64,000 nucleotides of DNA from Pandoraea vervacti (lineage in GTDB: Bacteria > Pseudomonadota > Gammaproteobacteria > Burkholderiales > Burkholderiaceae). The stretch covers positions 310,001 to 374,000 of the forward strand of contig NZ_CP010897.2 in the NCBI RefSeq assembly GCF_000934605.2, written 5' to 3'. The notes under the pieces were generated by a model. The model worked only from the letters and a program-made list of their open reading frames with translations, was not told the origin of the DNA and did not search any database. Positions 42,511-51,333 of the stretch are shown piece after piece (position 1 is the first letter of the stretch; each line of letters starts with the position of its first letter). The position numbers were made by a program, and so were the translations under genes.

Positions 42511-43727
42511 GCGCGGTCTCCGGAGGCGGATGAAGCGGGGGAAGCACGATGGGGAACGTCGCCGACGGCCTCGGTCGGCGCATGTTGCCCGCGCTTGCGC
42601 GAGAATTGCGCGACCAGACCGATCACCCCTTGCGGCAGCAGCAGCGGCACCAGCACGAACATCGCGCCAAGGAAGAACAGCCAGTACTCGGCGAAATACG
42701 CCGTGAAGAAGCTCTTCGCACCGTTGACGATGAACGCCCCGGCAATCGCGCCCACGAGCGAGCCACGCCCGCCGATGGCCACCCAGATCGCCATCTCGAT
42801 GGAGTTGACCGGCGCCATCTCGCTCGGGTTGATGATGCCGACCTGCGGCACATACAGCGCCCCGGCGACACCGCACAGCATGGCGGACAGCGTCCACACG
42901 AAAAGCTTGTAGCTCAGCGGTCGGTAGCCGAGGAACATGGCGCGCGACTCGCCGTCGCGAATGGCGGTGACGACGCGGCCGAACTTCGAGACGACCAGCG
43001 CGCGGCACAACAGGAACGCACCGATGAGCACCGCGAACGTGATGAGGAACAGCACGGTGCGCGTGTTCGCCGACGTAATCGAGTAGCCGAGAATGCGCTT
43101 GAAGTCGGTGAAGCCGTTGTTGCCGCCGAAGCCCGTTTCGTTGCGATAGAACAGCAGCATGGCGGCGAACGTGAGCGCCTGCGTGATGATCGACAGATAC
43201 ACGCCCTTCACGCGCGAGCGGAAGGCCAGATAGCCGAAGAGCCACGCCACCACACCGGGCAACGCCACGACAAGAAACATGGCCCAGGCGAAATGTTCCG
43301 TGCCGGTCCAGTACCAGGGCAATGCCTTCCAGTCGAGGAACACCATGAAGTCAGGCAGGTCGCTGTGGTACACGCCGTCGCGCCCGATGCCGCGCATGAG
43401 GTACATCCCCATGGCATAGCCGCCCAGCGCAAAAAACAGGCCGTGACCGAGGCTCAGGATGCCGCAGTAGCCCCACACCAGATCGAGCGCGAGCGCCGCA
43501 ATGGCGTAGCACATGATCTTGCCCACCAGCGTCATTGCGTACGCCGAGAGATGCAACGGGTGCGTGGCCGGCAGGACCAGCGCACATACCGGCACGATGA
43601 CCATCACGGCCAGCACGAATGCGAGCAGCACCGGCGCGACATGCCTGGGCAGCAGGCGCGCGCGCGCCGGGACATCGAGCGACATCGTTGGCGTGACGCC
43701 TTCGGGAAGAAAGTTCGACGTCTGCAT
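42507..43727 (-). CDS. urtC: Urea ABC transporter permease UrtC
   Basis: 406 aa, LivM-type permease with about ten membrane segments. GYCGILSLGHGLFFALGGYAMG is the urea/branched-chain permease motif, split here: GYCGILSLGHG and FFALGGYAMG; YRNETGFGGNNGFTDFK is UrtC-typical. The ATG at 43727 directly abuts the urtB stop. An N-terminal extension of about 14 residues could be absent if translation starts at MSLDVPAR. Confidence 0.95.
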   Translation of the reverse strand: MQTSNFLPEGVTPTMSLDVPARARLLPRHVAPVLLAFVLAVMVIVPVCALVLPATHPLHLSAYAMTLVGKIMCYAIAALALDLVWGYCGILSLGHGLFFALGGYAMGMYLMRGIGRDGVYHSDLPDFMVFLDWKALPWYWTGTEHFAWAMFLVVALPGVVAWLFGYLAFRSRVKGVYLSIITQALTFAAMLLFYRNETGFGGNNGFTDFKRILGYSITSANTRTVLFLITFAVLIGAFLLCRALVVSKFGRVVTAIRDGESRAMFLGYRPLSYKLFVWTLSAMLCGVAGALYVPQVGIINPSEMAPVNSIEMAIWVAIGGRGSLVGAIAGAFIVNGAKSFFTAYFAEYWLFFLGAMFVLVPLLLPQGVIGLVAQFSRKRGQHAPTEAVGDVPHRASPASSASGDRA

Positions 43728-45368
43728 TCAGGCCTCCGCGCTGCGCCCTTTGAGCGCAAACATGCCCTGCGGGCGTTTCTGGATGAACAGCACGATCAGG
43801 ATCAACACGGCGATCTTGGCGAGCACGGCGCCCCATACCGGTTCGAGCAGCTTGTTGGCAATGCCCAGCCCGAACGCGCCGACGATGGTCCCCGCGAGCT
43901 GACCCACGCCACCCAGCACTACGGCCATGAACGAGTCGATGATGTAGCTCTGCCCGAGGTCGGGGCCGACGTTACCGATCTGCGAGAGTGCGCAGCCGCC
44001 GAGACCGGCAATGCCTGCACCAAACGCGAACGCATAGCTGTCGACGCGCCCCGTCTTGACGCCCACGCAGGCGGCCATCGACCGGTTTTGCGTCACGGCG
44101 CGAATGAACAGGCCCAGACGGGTGAGATTGAGCACCGACCAGGTGAGCGCGACGACCACCAGCGCGAATACGAGAATCACGATGCGGTTGTAGGGCAGCA
44201 TCAGATTGGGCAGCACGGCGATGCCGCCGCTCATCCACGACGGGTTGATGACTTCGACGTTCTGCGCGCCGAACAACGTGCGCACCGCCTGAATCAGCAG
44301 CAGGCTGATACCGAAGGTCGTGAGCAGCGTCTCCAGCGGTCTTCCGTACAGATGCTTGATCACGGTGCGCTCCAGCACGAAACCCACGGCAGCGGCCACG
44401 ACGAACGCACTCGGCACGGCGGCGACGAGATAGAAGTCGAACGCCCCCGGCAGGAATCGCTGGAACAGGGTCTGGACCGCATAGGTGGCGTAAGCACCGA
44501 TCATCAGGAATTCGCCGTGCGCCATGTTGATCACGCCGATCAGACCATAGGTAATCGCCAGTCCCAGCGCGGCGAGCAGCAGCACGCTGCCGAGCGACAG
44601 ACCGGCGAACACGGTCCCGAAGAATTCGCTGCGACGCTGTGCTGCGGCCAGTTGCGTGAGCGCAATGTCGGCGGCGCTGCGCACCGTGGCGTCCGGCTCG
44701 GCGAAGGCGCCGTCGGCTTGTTTGGCGATGATGGGCAGCAGCAGATCGCGCATCTGCGGGTCGCCTGCTGCGGCGATCAGATCGATGGCTTCCTTGCGCT
44801 TGGTCGGATCGGCGTCATGCAGCGCCGACTGCGCCCAGAGCTGGTCGAGACGCTTGCGCAGCGCGGCGTCCGTCTCCTTCTGGCGCGCCTGTTCGATGAG
44901 CGTCTTGAACGCCGGCGATGGGTTTTGCAGCATCGTGTCGATGGCTTGCGCACGCGCGTCGTGGTCCGGCGAGAGCAGTGCGCCGGCGGCAGCAGCCGTA
45001 GCCACCTTCGCGCGCAGCACGTTGTTGAGCGTGAGCGCTCCGGCGTCCTCCCCCTTGACCGGTGCGCCCGTGATCGGGTCGAGGTACTTGTCGTCCTTCT
45101 GAATCGCCAGGCTGTCGCCCACCGTCACGGCCGTATCGTCGGCAAGCGCCTTGAGCAGCGCGGCCGCTTGTGGAGAACCGTCGGCCGCGAGGTGGTCGAT
45201 GGCTTGCGCTTTGGCGTCGAAGTCGTCGCCGGCGAGCGCGTGCAAATCGTCTTGGGTGATGGTGGAGCCGGTGGAGGCGGCCGCAACGGCCTGGGAGGAC
45301 ATCGTCAGCGCAGCGCCCAGTGACATCAGGACAAGGGCGGCAGCGGTCCAGCGTCTTATCGTTATCAT
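43728..45368 (-). CDS. urtB: Urea ABC transporter permease UrtB with N-terminal periplasmic-type domain
   Basis: 546 aa. A signal peptide (AALVLMSLGAALTMSSQAVAA) leads a helical domain of about 215 residues (repeat-like LLKALADDTAVTVGDS, LDQLWAQSALHDADPTKRKEAI), then a LivH-type permease core from about residue 240, with NMAHGEFLMIGAYATYAVQ and VRTLFGAQNVEVINPSW. UrtB with this extension is typical of Burkholderiales; its purpose is unknown. Start at 45368 has AGAGG upstream. First permease of the urea importer. Confidence 0.93.
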   Translation of the reverse strand: MITIRRWTAAALVLMSLGAALTMSSQAVAAASTGSTITQDDLHALAGDDFDAKAQAIDHLAADGSPQAAALLKALADDTAVTVGDSLAIQKDDKYLDPITGAPVKGEDAGALTLNNVLRAKVATAAAAGALLSPDHDARAQAIDTMLQNPSPAFKTLIEQARQKETDAALRKRLDQLWAQSALHDADPTKRKEAIDLIAAAGDPQMRDLLLPIIAKQADGAFAEPDATVRSAADIALTQLAAAQRRSEFFGTVFAGLSLGSVLLLAALGLAITYGLIGVINMAHGEFLMIGAYATYAVQTLFQRFLPGAFDFYLVAAVPSAFVVAAAVGFVLERTVIKHLYGRPLETLLTTFGISLLLIQAVRTLFGAQNVEVINPSWMSGGIAVLPNLMLPYNRIVILVFALVVVALTWSVLNLTRLGLFIRAVTQNRSMAACVGVKTGRVDSYAFAFGAGIAGLGGCALSQIGNVGPDLGQSYIIDSFMAVVLGGVGQLAGTIVGAFGLGIANKLLEPVWGAVLAKIAVLILIVLFIQKRPQGMFALKGRSAEA

Positions 45369-45431
45369 GTGAAACCTCTGCATGCGCCAAAGCCTTCTCG
45401 TGAGGCCCCGGCGCAAGGAATGGAAGGAAGA

Positions 45432-46688
45432 TCAGACCTTGTCGGGTTTGCCTTCGTTACCCGCGATGAACGGGCTCCACGGTTGGGCGCGCACCGGCGC
45501 CTTCGTCTTCCACACGACATTGAACTGGCCGTCCGGACGGATCTCGCCGATCATCACCGGCTTGTGCAGGTGGTGGTTGCCGTCCATGACCATGTCGAAG
45601 CCGTCCGGCGACTTGAAGGACTGGCCGATCATCGCGGTGCGCACCTTGTCCACGTCGGTGCTCGCCGCCTTCTCCACGGCCTGCTTCCACATGTGCATGC
45701 CGACGTACGTCGCTTCCATCGGGTCGTTCGTCACGCGCTTGTCGCCGCCGGGCAGGCCCTTGGCCTTCACATACGTGAACCACTCCTTCTTGAATGCGTC
45801 GTTGGTCGGGTTCTTGACCGACATGAAGTAGTTCCATGCAGCGAGGTGGCCCACGAGCGGCTTCGTATCGATGCCGCGCAGTTCTTCCTCACCCACGGAG
45901 AACGCCACGACCGGCACGTCGGTCGCCTTCAGGCCCTGATTGCCGAGTTCCTTGTAGAACGGCACGTTCGAGTCGCCGTTGATGGTCGAGATGACCGTCG
46001 TCTTGCCGCCTTGCGCGAACTGTTTGATGTTGGCGACGATGGTCTGATAGTCGCTGTGACCGAACGGCGTGTAGACCTCCTGAATATCCTTGTCGGCCAC
46101 GCCCTTCGAATGCAGGAACGCGCGCAGGATCTTGTTCGTCGTGCGCGGGTAGACGTAGTCGGTACCCAGCAGGAAGAAGCGCTTGGCGCTGCCGCCTTCC
46201 TTGCCCATCAGATATTCCACGGCGGGAATGGCCTGCTGGTTCGGCGCGGCGCCGGTGTAGAAGACGTTCTTCGACATCTCTTCGCCTTCGTACTGCACCG
46301 GGTAGTACAGCAGACCGTTGAGTTCTTCGAAGACCGGCAGCACCGACTTGCGCGACACCGAGGTCCAGCAGCCGAACACGGCGGCGACTTTGTCCTTGGT
46401 GAGCAACTGACGCGCCTTCTCGGCGAAGAGCGGCCAGTTCGACGCCGGATCGACCACCACGGCTTCGAGCGGACGACCCATGACACCGCCCTTGGCGTTG
46501 ATGTCCGCGATGGTCATGAGCGCGACATCCTTGAGCGACGTCTCCGAGATGGCCATCGTGCCCGAGAGCGAGTGCAGGATACCGACCTTGATGGGCTGCT
46601 TGCTTTGCGCGAACAGATTCGGCGCCATGCCGGTAAGTGATGCGGCGCCCGAGAGGGCCGCCATCTGGAGTAGCGTGCGTCGTTTCAT
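45432..46688 (-). CDS. urtA: Urea ABC transporter binding protein UrtA
   Basis: 418 aa. N terminus MKRRTLLQMAALSGAASLTG has a twin-arginine-like motif (RRTLLQ), so it may be Tat-exported. The mature part PIKVGILHSLSGTMAISETSLKDVALM, VFGCWTSVSRKSVLPVFEELNGLLYYPVQYEGEE and TDYVYPRTTNK are UrtA-specific, not generic Leu/Ile/Val-binding. Start at 46688 has GGGGAAG upstream. It is the first gene of urtABCDE-ureD and follows a sigma-54-like promoter by about 45 bases. Confidence 0.96.
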   Translation of the reverse strand: MKRRTLLQMAALSGAASLTGMAPNLFAQSKQPIKVGILHSLSGTMAISETSLKDVALMTIADINAKGGVMGRPLEAVVVDPASNWPLFAEKARQLLTKDKVAAVFGCWTSVSRKSVLPVFEELNGLLYYPVQYEGEEMSKNVFYTGAAPNQQAIPAVEYLMGKEGGSAKRFFLLGTDYVYPRTTNKILRAFLHSKGVADKDIQEVYTPFGHSDYQTIVANIKQFAQGGKTTVISTINGDSNVPFYKELGNQGLKATDVPVVAFSVGEEELRGIDTKPLVGHLAAWNYFMSVKNPTNDAFKKEWFTYVKAKGLPGGDKRVTNDPMEATYVGMHMWKQAVEKAASTDVDKVRTAMIGQSFKSPDGFDMVMDGNHHLHKPVMIGEIRPDGQFNVVWKTKAPVRAQPWSPFIAGNEGKPDKV

Positions 46689-46743
46689 GGTACGTCTTCC
46701 CCTTTCCTGGTTAGACCGGTAGATCCGGTGTCGGGGAGATATA

Positions 46744-46759
46744 CGCAAGGGCTGTGCCA
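46744..46759 (-). promoter_or_regulatory. Sigma-54 (-24/-12) promoter of urtA
   Basis: On the minus strand TGGCACAGCCCTTGCG fits TGGCACGNNNNTTGCW at all key positions: TGG, CAC, TTGC, and ten bases between GG and GC. Only G at position seven and the last base differ. Predicted transcription start near 46733. Confidence 0.75.
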
Positions 46760-46957
46760 GCGTAAGCGGAATGCGTCGGCATGCGCCGGTTTGCAGGGGT
46801 AACCGAAGCCCCGGAGGCTGTCGGCGGGATGGCCGGACTCTACTGCGCGCCCGGCGCGATCCGGCTTCCCGACGGCGCGACCCGGGGGATCGCGGCGTGC
46901 GTTTTCGGCGGTCATCGGTCATTCAGCCGAGGGGGCGAGCGGCACCATGGTGCGACG

Positions 46958-46988
46958 TGCGCTGAGTTGGTGCGCACCGATTTGGCGC
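46958..46988. promoter_or_regulatory. Two adjacent NtrC-like sites
   Basis: TGCGCT-GAGTT-GGTGCG (46958-46974) and GCACC-GATTT-GGCGC (46974-46988) each resemble the NtrC dyad with the correct five-base spacer but one to three mismatches. They are about 230-250 bases upstream of the urtA start, farther than usual for an enhancer. A perfect dyad GCACCATGGTGC at 46942-46953 is next to them. The rest of the 546-base gap 46689-47234 shows no gene. Confidence 0.45.
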
Positions 46989-47149
46989 GACACAGGGGAT
47001 GGGTCACGGTTGTGCATCGTGCACCGTCGCCGGGCTGGGCCGCCGGATTTAGCGGTGCGTCAGGGTGTCGGGGCATTGTGGCGTCGCCCCCTGGGGAACG
47101 AACTGCGGACATTCGACGTCGGCCACGCATGGCATTTTTTGATGCATGA

Positions 47150-47165
47150 TTGGCATTCATGCCAA
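47150..47165 (+). promoter_or_regulatory. Inverted repeat upstream of MFS gene
   Basis: TTGGCA-TTCA-TGCCAA, perfect six-base arms, 70 bases before the MFS start. Suits a LysR/TetR-size regulator. A poly-T run lies at 47135-47140. It could also belong to the divergent urtA promoter. Confidence 0.5.
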
Positions 47166-47234
47166 ACCCGCCGAGGGCAAGATGGGGGCTATCAAGGATT
47201 GCTGACGATTCCCGACTTGCCGGATAACCCCCCC

Positions 47235-48506
47235 ATGACCGATACCGTTGCCGGGCGCGCCGCGCCACCTACCGATCCTGCTCAGCAGCAACGCCGTCGG
47301 CTGGGCCGACGCTATGCCGCCGTGCTCGCCGCCTGTCAGGCGCTCTATACGGCAGCGCTTTCCGTCGATCTGACGCTCACGGGGCTGGTGGGCTACATGC
47401 TGGCGTCCGACAAGGGCTATGCGACGTTGCCGTTCTCGCTGATCACGGTGGCATCGGCCATTACGACGATCTTCGCGTCGATGTTGATCCAGCGCTTCGG
47501 CCAGCGTATCGGCTTCGCGCTGGGCGCGTTGTTCGGCACCGTCGGCGGTCTGGTGTCGGTGCTGGCGATCTATGAGCGCCACTTCGCGATGTTCTGTGCA
47601 GGCACGGCGTGTGTGGGGGTATTCCAGGCGTTCGCACGGTACTACCGCCTGGCGGCGGCCGACGTGGTGCCCGTGGAAGACAAACCGCGCGCCATCTCCA
47701 TCGTGCTCACGGGCGGCGTGCTGGCTGCCGTGGTCGGCCCGGCCCTGGCGGCGGGGAGCAAGGACTGGCTCGCGCCGGTGACGTTCGCCGGGTCGTATCT
47801 CGTCGTCACGATACTGTCGGGCATTTCGTTGATCTTGCTAGCAGGCTTTCTGCGCGATCTGCCTGTGCATTCGGCGGTCGGTGCGACGGGGAGCGCGGCC
47901 GAGTTGCCCGCACGTCCGCTGGGCGAGATCATGCGTCAGCCGATATACGTGGCAGCGCTGGCGAACAATCTGATCGGCTTCATGGTGATGATGTTCGTGA
48001 TGACGGCCACACCGATTGCGGCAGTCGCATGCGGCCACAGTATCGACGATGGTGCGCACATCATCGAATGGCATCTGGTCGGGATGTATGCGCCGTCGTT
48101 CTTCTCGGGACATCTGGTCAAGCGCTGGGGCGTGGTGCCGGTGTTGCTGCTGGGCATTGCGATGTCGGCGCTGTGCGGCGTGCTCGCGCTGATGTCGACG
48201 AGTCTGGCGTACTTCTACGCCGCGCTGGCCTTTCTCGGCGTGGGCTGGAACTTCATGTTCGTGGGCGGCACGACCTTGCTCACGATGTCGTATCGCCCTG
48301 CGGAGCGTGCGCGCGCCCAGGCGGCCAACGAATTCATCACCTTCGCCGGGACGGCGCTCGCCAGTCTGTTCGCCGGACAACTGCTCGCGCGCTTCGGCTG
48401 GTCGACGATCAATCAGGCGACATTCCCGTTGCTGCTCATCGCGGCGCTGGCCACCGTGTGGTACGCGCTCGACGCGAAGCGTCGACCGACGCAGGCCGCC
48501 GCCTAG
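47235..48506 (+). CDS. MFS transporter of unknown substrate
   Basis: 423 aa with about 12 membrane segments. Features: YAAVLAACQALYTAALSVDLTLTGLVGYML (first helix), SMLIQRFGQRIGFALGALFG (motif A-like loop), GVFQAFARYYRLAAADVVP and SYRPAERARAQAANEFITF (second motif). I do not recognise a substrate class. The start follows a C-run with no strong ribosome-binding site. Downstream a GlxA/AraC regulator follows after 46 bases, so the two may be linked, the regulator acting on this transporter. Confidence 0.82.
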   Translation: MTDTVAGRAAPPTDPAQQQRRRLGRRYAAVLAACQALYTAALSVDLTLTGLVGYMLASDKGYATLPFSLITVASAITTIFASMLIQRFGQRIGFALGALFGTVGGLVSVLAIYERHFAMFCAGTACVGVFQAFARYYRLAAADVVPVEDKPRAISIVLTGGVLAAVVGPALAAGSKDWLAPVTFAGSYLVVTILSGISLILLAGFLRDLPVHSAVGATGSAAELPARPLGEIMRQPIYVAALANNLIGFMVMMFVMTATPIAAVACGHSIDDGAHIIEWHLVGMYAPSFFSGHLVKRWGVVPVLLLGIAMSALCGVLALMSTSLAYFYAALAFLGVGWNFMFVGGTTLLTMSYRPAERARAQAANEFITFAGTALASLFAGQLLARFGWSTINQATFPLLLIAALATVWYALDAKRRPTQAAA

Positions 48507-48552
48507 TGTCCGGCACGGAGAAACGGCATTTCATTCGCATATCGCTATCCCC

Positions 48553-49533
48553 ATGAGCCAACCCCGTCTCGTCGCATTTCTAATCGTGCCGCCGTTCGTG
48601 TTGCTGGATCTGGCGGGGCCGCTCGACGCATTTCACGCCGTCATTCGCAACTTCACGGAGCGGGGGCTGGAGGGGCCGTACAAGACCGTGGTCGTATCCG
48701 AGCATGGCGGTCCGGTGGAGACCGGATCCGGCATCACGCTGCACACGGAGCCGATGCATGCGCTCGACGACATGGTCGTCGACACGCTGATCGCCGTCGG
48801 TGGCGCGGTGGCGCATCGTCCTGCGGTGCCGGGGCCGGTGGGCGACTGGTTGCGCGGCTATGCGCCGAGCGTGCGGCGCGTATGTTCGGTGTGTGTGGGC
48901 GCGTTCATTCTCGGTTCGGCGGGGCTGCTGGACGGACGCCGTGCGACCACGCACTGGCTCGACACGGCGATGCTGCAACAGTGCTATCCGGCGGCAATCG
49001 TCGAGTCCGATCCGATTTACGTGCGTCAGGACCCGGTGTGGACGTCTGCCGGGATCACGGCGGGTATCGATCTCGGGCTGGCGTTGATCGAGGACGATTG
49101 CGGTGTGGATGTCGCGTTACAGGCGGCGCGTCGGCTGGTGGTGTTCCTCAAGCGTGCGGGCGGGCAGTCGCAGTTCAGTCCGCCGTTGCAGGAGCAGGTG
49201 GCGGCGGGCGCGCCTTTCGGCGACCTGCATGCGTGGATGTCGCAGCGGCTCGACGGCGACTTGTCGGTGATGCGTCTGGCGGAGCAGGCGAACATGAGCC
49301 CGAGGACATTCGCACGCAGCTATCTCGCACGCACCGGATCGACCCCGGCGAAGGCGGTGGAGCGCATGCGCCTGGAAGCCGCGCGATTCGCGCTGCTCGA
49401 TTCCGACGCGCCGCTCAAACGCATTGCCGCCCGCGTCGGATTCGGCGACGAGCAGAACCTGCGACGCGCCTTTCAACGTCAGTACGGGGTGACGCCTGTG
49501 GCGTATCGGGAGCGGTTTGGCGTTGCGGCGTGA
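48553..49533 (+). CDS. GlxA-family AraC-type transcriptional regulator
   Basis: 326 aa. The N-terminal DJ-1/PfpI-like domain is residues about 1-190 (VAFLIVPPFVLLDLAGPLDAFHA; SVCVGAFILGSAGLLDGRRATTHW with the Cys elbow). The C-terminal AraC HTH is from about residue 225 (MRLAEQANMSPRTFARSYLARTGSTPAKAVERMRLEAAR and LKRIAARVGFGDEQNLRRAFQRQYGVTPVAYRERF). GlxA/FtrA-type regulators sense small metabolites. Start at 48553 has no obvious ribosome-binding site. Target unknown; the adjacent MFS gene is a candidate. Confidence 0.88.
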   Translation: MSQPRLVAFLIVPPFVLLDLAGPLDAFHAVIRNFTERGLEGPYKTVVVSEHGGPVETGSGITLHTEPMHALDDMVVDTLIAVGGAVAHRPAVPGPVGDWLRGYAPSVRRVCSVCVGAFILGSAGLLDGRRATTHWLDTAMLQQCYPAAIVESDPIYVRQDPVWTSAGITAGIDLGLALIEDDCGVDVALQAARRLVVFLKRAGGQSQFSPPLQEQVAAGAPFGDLHAWMSQRLDGDLSVMRLAEQANMSPRTFARSYLARTGSTPAKAVERMRLEAARFALLDSDAPLKRIAARVGFGDEQNLRRAFQRQYGVTPVAYRERFGVAA

Positions 49534-49576
49534 ATGAGGGCATGACGGCACAAAGCCATAACGGCGCCGATTCGCC

Positions 49577-51025
49577 TCACGCTGCCCACTTCCCGGCTGC
49601 CGCCTTTTCCAGAAACCGGAATAGCCTTGCGTCATCCGAATAGGCGACGTTGAAGCGGAACCAGTGGCAGGGTTCGGTGTGCGCGAGAAAGAACTCGCCC
49701 GGGGCGAGCATGATGCTCTCGAGCAGTGCGGCTTCCGCCAGTTCACGGGCGGGCTGCGCGGTGTCGGGCAAGCTGCCGCAGACGAACATGCCGCCCTCGG
49801 GCTGCGCGAGCAATGTGACGCCGTGCGACTGCAGTTGCGAGATCAATCGCGCGCGCGAGCGCGTCAACCGATCCGACAGGCGTTCGATGTGTTTGCGATG
49901 ACGGCCTTCGGTGAGGATCGCATGCACGATACGCTCATTGATCTCCGAGGACGTGAGGCCCGCCACCATCTTGCTGCGTGCAATTTCATGCGCCATCTCA
50001 CGCGAGCACGCAAGATATCCCACACGCACCGACGGCGAAATCGTCTTCGAAAAACTCGACACGTAGATCACGCGCGACAACCCGTCCATGGCCGCCAGCG
50101 ACGGCGTGCCCGCCGGCGCTAGCTCGCGATAGATGTCGTCTTCGACAATCCAGAAATCGTGCTGCTCGGCGCATTGCAGAATGCGATGCGCCGAGGCCGG
50201 CGTCAGCGATGTGCCCAGTGGATTCTGCAGCGCGGGGTTGACGAACAGCGCTCGCGGGCGATGCATCTGCGCCGCCTGCTCCAGCGCGGCGAGATCCAGC
50301 CCCGCTTCCGTGCGGGCAATGCCGATGACGTTCAATCCTGCGAGGCGCAATACCGCCAGCAAGTTGCAATACGCGGGCGCTTCGACCAGCACCGTGTCGC
50401 CCGGCTTGAGTAGGGTCCGCACGATCAGGTCGAGGGCCTGCGTGGCGCCCTGAGTGAGCACGATCTGCTCGGGCGGCGCATCGATGGACAACTCGCCGAG
50501 CCGACGCGTGAGCCACTGACGCAAGGGCCCGTACCCGTGCGGATGGCCGTAATGCGCGAGATGTGCACCGGGCCCTTTCGAGAGCGAGCGCAACGCCCCG
50601 TGCAGACCGTCTTCGTCCAGCCAACTGTCGGGTAGCCAGCCGCAACCGCTCTTCACGGCGATCGAGTCGTCGGCGAAGATCTCCGAGAGCAGCCACGCGT
50701 TGGTGACCTCGGCCGCGGCCGGTCCCATCGCGAGCGTTCCGCCAGGATGCGCGGTGCGTGTGTCGCGCCCTTCCGCCGCACCGGCCACGAAAAACCCCGC
50801 GCCGCGCCGGGCGATCAGCGTGCCACGCGCGACGAGCCGGTCGTATGCCTCGACCACCGTGAACGTGCTGATGCCATGCGCTTTCGCCAATGCGCGGATC
50901 GACGGCATGCGCATGCCGGCGTGCAGCGTCTGACGCTGGAGCGCACGTTCGACCTCCCGCACGATCTGGTCGACGAGCGCTTCGGGCTGGGCGCGGTTCA
51001 GGGAGAAGGCGAGCGGCTGGACCAT
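49577..51025 (-). CDS. MocR-type regulator (GntR HTH fused to aminotransferase fold)
   Basis: 482 aa. A GntR winged helix occupies residues 1-75 (MRMPSIRALAKAHGISTFTVVEAYDRLVARGTLIARRGAGFFV). A fold-type I PLP domain follows, with SSFSKTISPSVRVGYL holding the PLP Lys and the earlier LTQGATQALDL. MocR proteins bind DNA and use PLP with an amino-acid ligand. Start at 51025 gives the family start MVQPLAFSLNR. Divergent from the aminotransferase across 308 bases with repeated ATACAG motifs, so it likely regulates that gene. Confidence 0.9.
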   Translation of the reverse strand: MVQPLAFSLNRAQPEALVDQIVREVERALQRQTLHAGMRMPSIRALAKAHGISTFTVVEAYDRLVARGTLIARRGAGFFVAGAAEGRDTRTAHPGGTLAMGPAAAEVTNAWLLSEIFADDSIAVKSGCGWLPDSWLDEDGLHGALRSLSKGPGAHLAHYGHPHGYGPLRQWLTRRLGELSIDAPPEQIVLTQGATQALDLIVRTLLKPGDTVLVEAPAYCNLLAVLRLAGLNVIGIARTEAGLDLAALEQAAQMHRPRALFVNPALQNPLGTSLTPASAHRILQCAEQHDFWIVEDDIYRELAPAGTPSLAAMDGLSRVIYVSSFSKTISPSVRVGYLACSREMAHEIARSKMVAGLTSSEINERIVHAILTEGRHRKHIERLSDRLTRSRARLISQLQSHGVTLLAQPEGGMFVCGSLPDTAQPARELAEAALLESIMLAPGEFFLAHTEPCHWFRFNVAYSDDARLFRFLEKAAAGKWAA

Positions 51026-51161
51026 GGGCAGTTTGAGGGGGACAGCATCCGAAACAGTACAGACAGCGTACGGTGTACGGGTAAATCCCGAGCGTGCGGC
51101 ACACACGTGCGCGCCCGAGGGGCGCGGCATTGCCGGGTGTCCGCTACATCGGCTGTTGCCA

Positions 51162-51230
51162 ATACAGTTTGGGTGATTGACCGATACAGAATAACCATAT
51201 TCCGCGTTACTGTACATGTCTGTATCGGTC
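51162..51230 (+). promoter_or_regulatory. Probable MocR operator: ATACAG direct repeats plus inverted copy
   Basis: ATACAG is at 51162-51167 and 51184-51189, 22 bases apart. The second is part of GACCGATACAG (51179-51189), which has an exact inverse CTGTATCGGTC at 51220-51230. The arrangement of direct and inverted copies fits MocR regulators that bind two half-sites per dimer. The locus is 104 bases upstream of the aminotransferase start. Confidence 0.6.
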
Positions 51231-51333
51231 GCCCTCTCGTAGCATCGTTCCATCTACCGGTGTGACGGCGTTCGTCGCCGGGACAACCTGACTGAACTCA
51301 GCCCAACCCTACCCAGCCTTGGGGAGACCTGCG

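Noticed and set aside
42549..45323. 924-codon open frame on the plus strand
   Set aside because: It is antisense to urtB and urtC, both clear family members, and its composition is that of a GC-rich shadow.
46781..47149. Possible 122-aa gene in the urtA-MFS gap
   Set aside because: No family likeness, no ribosome-binding site, and it overlaps the regulatory elements of the divergent genes.
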